From contig JBCCYF010000184.1 of assembly GCA_039190275.1 (NCBI GenBank), positions 1-6,254 on the forward strand: a DNA stretch of 6,254 nucleotides. The letters are read 5' to 3'. Made by a program: the position numbers and the translations under genes. Shown here piece after piece: positions 4,918-6,254 of the stretch. This stretch comes from Halovulum sp039190275. Its GTDB lineage: Bacteria; Pseudomonadota; Alphaproteobacteria; Rhodobacterales; Rhodobacteraceae. How positions within the stretch are numbered: position 1 is the stretch's first letter; each line of letters opens with the position of its first letter. The notes below the pieces were generated by a model. It had not been told where the DNA came from and searched no databases. It worked only from the letters and a program-made list of their open reading frames with translations.

Positions 4918-5472
4918 GTGATCGATATCGAGCACTTGCTGATCTGGACCTATCAGCGCCAGCAGGTCGACAGAGCCGAGCAGCGGGGCCGGAACGCCAC
5001 GCCGGCCGGGTATTCCGGATCGACGCTCAGCGCAGTTCAGCGGCTGGGCCTGCAAGGGGTGCGGGTCGATTGTGAAGGCTCTGGCGGCTATGGGGCCGAT
5101 GCGGTGCATGGCGATGCCCAGGCCGTGCATGACCTGGTCGGCACCTTGGGCCGGGATCTGGCTGTCCTGGTCGTTGGTCACGCCAGGGCGGGCACCAGGC
5201 CGGATCCGTTGATCGGGGTACGGCCGCAGCTGGTGCCGCGCGACCTCAGCCGGAAGGGCAAGCCGGTGGCGGAGTACAGCCGAAAAAACGGGCGGCCCTG
5301 GGTTATTTGGCTACGCCTGATCAATCACCCGGAATACATTACCTCTCAACGGACGCGTTATCGTGACTGGTGGCACTCGCTGCAGTTTTTGACGGAAAAT
5401 CTCCAAAATCTGGAAGGGCATCAGGTGACCGGCCCAGCCGCCGCAATGACACCTTGGCAAATTTCCGCTTGA
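4918..5472 (+). CDS. Hypothetical phage protein, about 184 aa
   Basis: The frame is open from 4813, but the stretch 4822-4917 carries the repeats and uses AT-ending and rare codons (ATA, AGA, TTA, CTA), unlike the rest. The GTG at 4918 (IDIEHLLIWTYQRQQVDRAE) is therefore preferred. A GTG at 4822 has a better Shine-Dalgarno (AGAAGGG at 4807-4813, 8-base spacing) and would add 32 residues. The protein has a helical N-terminus, an acidic His-containing middle (GDAQAVHDLVGTL), LAVLVVGHARAGTRPD, and an aromatic C-terminal part (PEYITSQRTRYRDWWHSLQ). There is no signal peptide or clear membrane span. The family is not recognised. Position beside the repeats makes a DNA-binding or replication-control role thinkable, but no helix-turn-helix is evident. 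Confidence 0.72.
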   Translation: MIDIEHLLIWTYQRQQVDRAEQRGRNATPAGYSGSTLSAVQRLGLQGVRVDCEGSGGYGADAVHGDAQAVHDLVGTLGRDLAVLVVGHARAGTRPDPLIGVRPQLVPRDLSRKGKPVAEYSRKNGRPWVIWLRLINHPEYITSQRTRYRDWWHSLQFLTENLQNLEGHQVTGPAAAMTPWQISA

Positions 5473-5498
5473 CTGATGTTTTGGTCTTGAACTAGGGT
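5469..5498 (+). promoter_or_regulatory. Possible sigma-70-type promoter
   Basis: TTGACT at 5469-5474 is a good -35 element overlapping the stop codon of the preceding gene. The -10 candidate TAGGGT (5493-5498) lies 18 bases downstream and is only a moderate match to TATAAT. Transcription would begin near 5505, at the upstream edge of the hairpin series. The call rests on pattern alone. Confidence 0.35.
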
Positions 5499-5508
5499 CC
5501 GCATAGTT

Positions 5509-5547
5509 AAAAAGGCTCGCAACCGGGGCGCCGGGGCGGGCCTTTTC
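5509..5547. terminator. Hairpin flanked by A- and T-tracts, possible bidirectional terminator
   Basis: Stem AAAAGGCTCGC (5510-5520) pairs with GCGGGCCTTTT (5536-5546), with one T-G wobble in 11 pairs and a 15-base GC-rich loop. The As before and Ts after the GC core allow it to work on either strand. It lies 37 bases after the stop at 5472, so the simplest reading is the end of that gene's transcript. Confidence 0.5.
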
Positions 5548-5634
5548 AGTTCCAGAATTCCGACCGGCAGGCGAGCGCCTGCAAACCAACTGAACCCCAA
5601 CCGCCCAAGCCCCTCCCTGTGCTTGGGCACCCTG

Positions 5635-5672
5635 AACCGCTCGACCCCTCCCGGTCGGGCGGTTTTCTTTTT
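5635..5672 (+). terminator. Strong intrinsic terminator
   Basis: AACCGCTCGACC (5635-5646) pairs with GGTCGGGCGGTT (5653-5664), a 12-bp stem with one T-G wobble, over a 6-base loop. It is followed by TTCTTTTT (5665-5672). This is a textbook rho-independent terminator. It ends 11 bases before the next start codon and directly abuts that gene's GGGAG ribosome binding site (5673-5677), an arrangement that favours a role in attenuation. Confidence 0.8.
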
Positions 5673-5683
5673 GGGAGCCGGCT

Positions 5684-5962
5684 TTGAACGAACGAGCGTT
5701 ATGGCTGAGCGTGATCAAGCAAGCCTTGGACGATGCCGTCATGCCGGCCAGGGGTTTCTATTACTCGCCGGTCGAACAGCAGCAGGCGATCAACTTCCTG
5801 ACCGCTCGGTCGGGCCGGTGGGCCGATGCGCGGGAAGCCGCCGCCGGGGCGGCCGGGATTGATCCCGACTATCTGCGCGATCACGCCGAGGCGATTATCG
5901 AGGGTCGCCGGTCGTTCAAACGGGGCATGCCGAAATCCATGCCGCTGAGGGCGGCCGCGTAA
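5684..5962 (+). CDS. Hypothetical phage protein, 92 aa
   Basis: The TTG at 5684 is supported by GGGAG (5673-5677) at 6-base spacing. The protein opens with an amphipathic helix (ALWLSVIKQALDDAV), has a central part with AINFLTARSGRWADAREAAAGAAGIDP (residues 34-60) and ends in a basic tail (EGRRSFKRGMPKSMP). The 'LWL-VI-QAL-DA ... AGIDPD-(L/V)R-HA' pattern is familiar to me from short conserved proteins of alphaproteobacterial phages and prophages, whose function I do not know. That is recollection, not a search result. Its stop overlaps the next ATG (TAATG). Confidence 0.72.
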   Translation: MNERALWLSVIKQALDDAVMPARGFYYSPVEQQQAINFLTARSGRWADAREAAAGAAGIDPDYLRDHAEAIIEGRRSFKRGMPKSMPLRAAA

Positions 5963-6254
5963 TGCCGGACGGCGGTTCGCTGGCTCGCCTTCATGCCGCG
6001 CTTCAAGCAGCGGCGGGCGGCACGGCCGGCCTCTACACAAGCTGGGAAGCCATGTTCGATCAGAGCGGGATCGCGCCGGGTCATCATTTCACGCGCCAGC
6101 TCAACTGGCTGAATGATCGGCTCGGGGCCAACCATGTCGATCTCTACACGGCGCGCGATGAGTTTGCCCGGCAGTACGGGGCCGAGGGCTGGTTCGCGCT
6201 TGACCTGGTGCCGGGGCTGGATCCGGCCGATCTGATCCTGGATCTGGATTTCGA
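5962..6254 (+). CDS. Hypothetical phage protein, N-terminal 97 residues (3' partial)
   Basis: The ATG at 5962 shares its A with the preceding stop (TAATG), and the frame runs open to the window edge. The visible part has an Ala-rich helix (residues 6-18), then LYTSWEAMFDQSG, HHFTRQLNWLNDRLGANHVDLY, an acidic-aromatic stretch (DEFARQYGAEGWFAL) and a second acidic segment rich in Leu and Asp (DPADLILDLDF). No signal peptide or membrane segment is seen. The family is not recognised from this fragment. Confidence 0.68.
   Translation, partial: MPDGGSLARLHAALQAAAGGTAGLYTSWEAMFDQSGIAPGHHFTRQLNWLNDRLGANHVDLYTARDEFARQYGAEGWFALDLVPGLDPADLILDLDF

Larger units (their letters stand above)
5505..5672 (+). 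ncRNA. Candidate structured leader or small RNA with four hairpins
   Basis: A gene-free stretch between a possible promoter and a strong terminator contains four inverted repeats in series: 5510-5520/5536-5546, 5567-5572/5577-5582 (GCAGGC, GAGC loop), 5603-5610/5621-5628 (GCCCAAGC/GCTTGGGC, 10-nt loop) and 5635-5646/5653-5664. AACCGCCC at 5599-5606 is exactly complementary to GGGCGGTT at 5657-5664. This allows an alternative pairing that would break both the third hairpin and the terminator stem. The layout suits either an attenuating leader for the 5684 gene or a free small RNA. No known RNA family is recognised. Confidence 0.32.

Noticed and set aside
1..6254. tRNA or rRNA genes, insertion sequences, attachment sites
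   Set aside because: No cloverleaf-like stretch, transposase motif, terminal inverted repeat or direct repeat typical of integration was seen on reading through; small features could have been missed by eye.

Overview
The window is a compact, GC-rich stretch in which every supported gene lies on the + strand. Neighbouring genes are packed so that stop and start codons overlap or touch. The gene content (Toprim fragment, two DNA methyltransferases of different chemistry, a P4/D5-type superfamily 3 helicase, many short orphan proteins) is that of the DNA replication and modification region of a phage or prophage. High GC, common GTG/TTG starts and the style of the proteins suggest an alphaproteobacterial host. 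That host assignment is inference; no host gene is present.

Layout: (1) 2-705, the end of a Toprim primase-like protein and two short orphan genes, closed by a hairpin plus T-tract at 748-792. (2) 807-4636, a tightly coupled run: a cytosine-C5 methyltransferase, an 84-aa Cys-containing protein, a 107-aa protein, an amino-methyltransferase, a 48-aa mini-protein and a 513-aa SF3 replicative helicase. (3) 4637-4917, an untranslated block of about twelve copies of a 9-bp unit (ACTATCGCA and variants) in direct and inverted orientation, the best candidate in the window for an iteron-type replication origin. (4) 4918-5472, an orphan protein of about 184 aa. (5) 5473-5683, a gene-free leader with a possible promoter, four consecutive hairpins and a strong intrinsic terminator just before the next start codon. 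(6) 5684-6254, two more orphan phage-type genes, the second running off the window.

How the parts may work together: the Toprim protein (priming) and the SF3 helicase (unwinding) would form a split primase-helicase pair acting at the repeat block. The two methyltransferases, with no restriction enzyme beside them, look like protective modification of phage DNA.

The most striking signal is in the C5 methyltransferase. Its second half seems to encode a second protein in the +1 frame (1039-1605). That frame has its own Shine-Dalgarno and carries motifs (GTWPRSG, two LPTP blocks, EWMMGYPIDWT) that fall exactly opposite conserved methyltransferase motifs. A 9-G tract near the end of the same gene could join it by a -1 slip to the next gene. 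The other points worth attention are the repeat block and the multi-hairpin leader.
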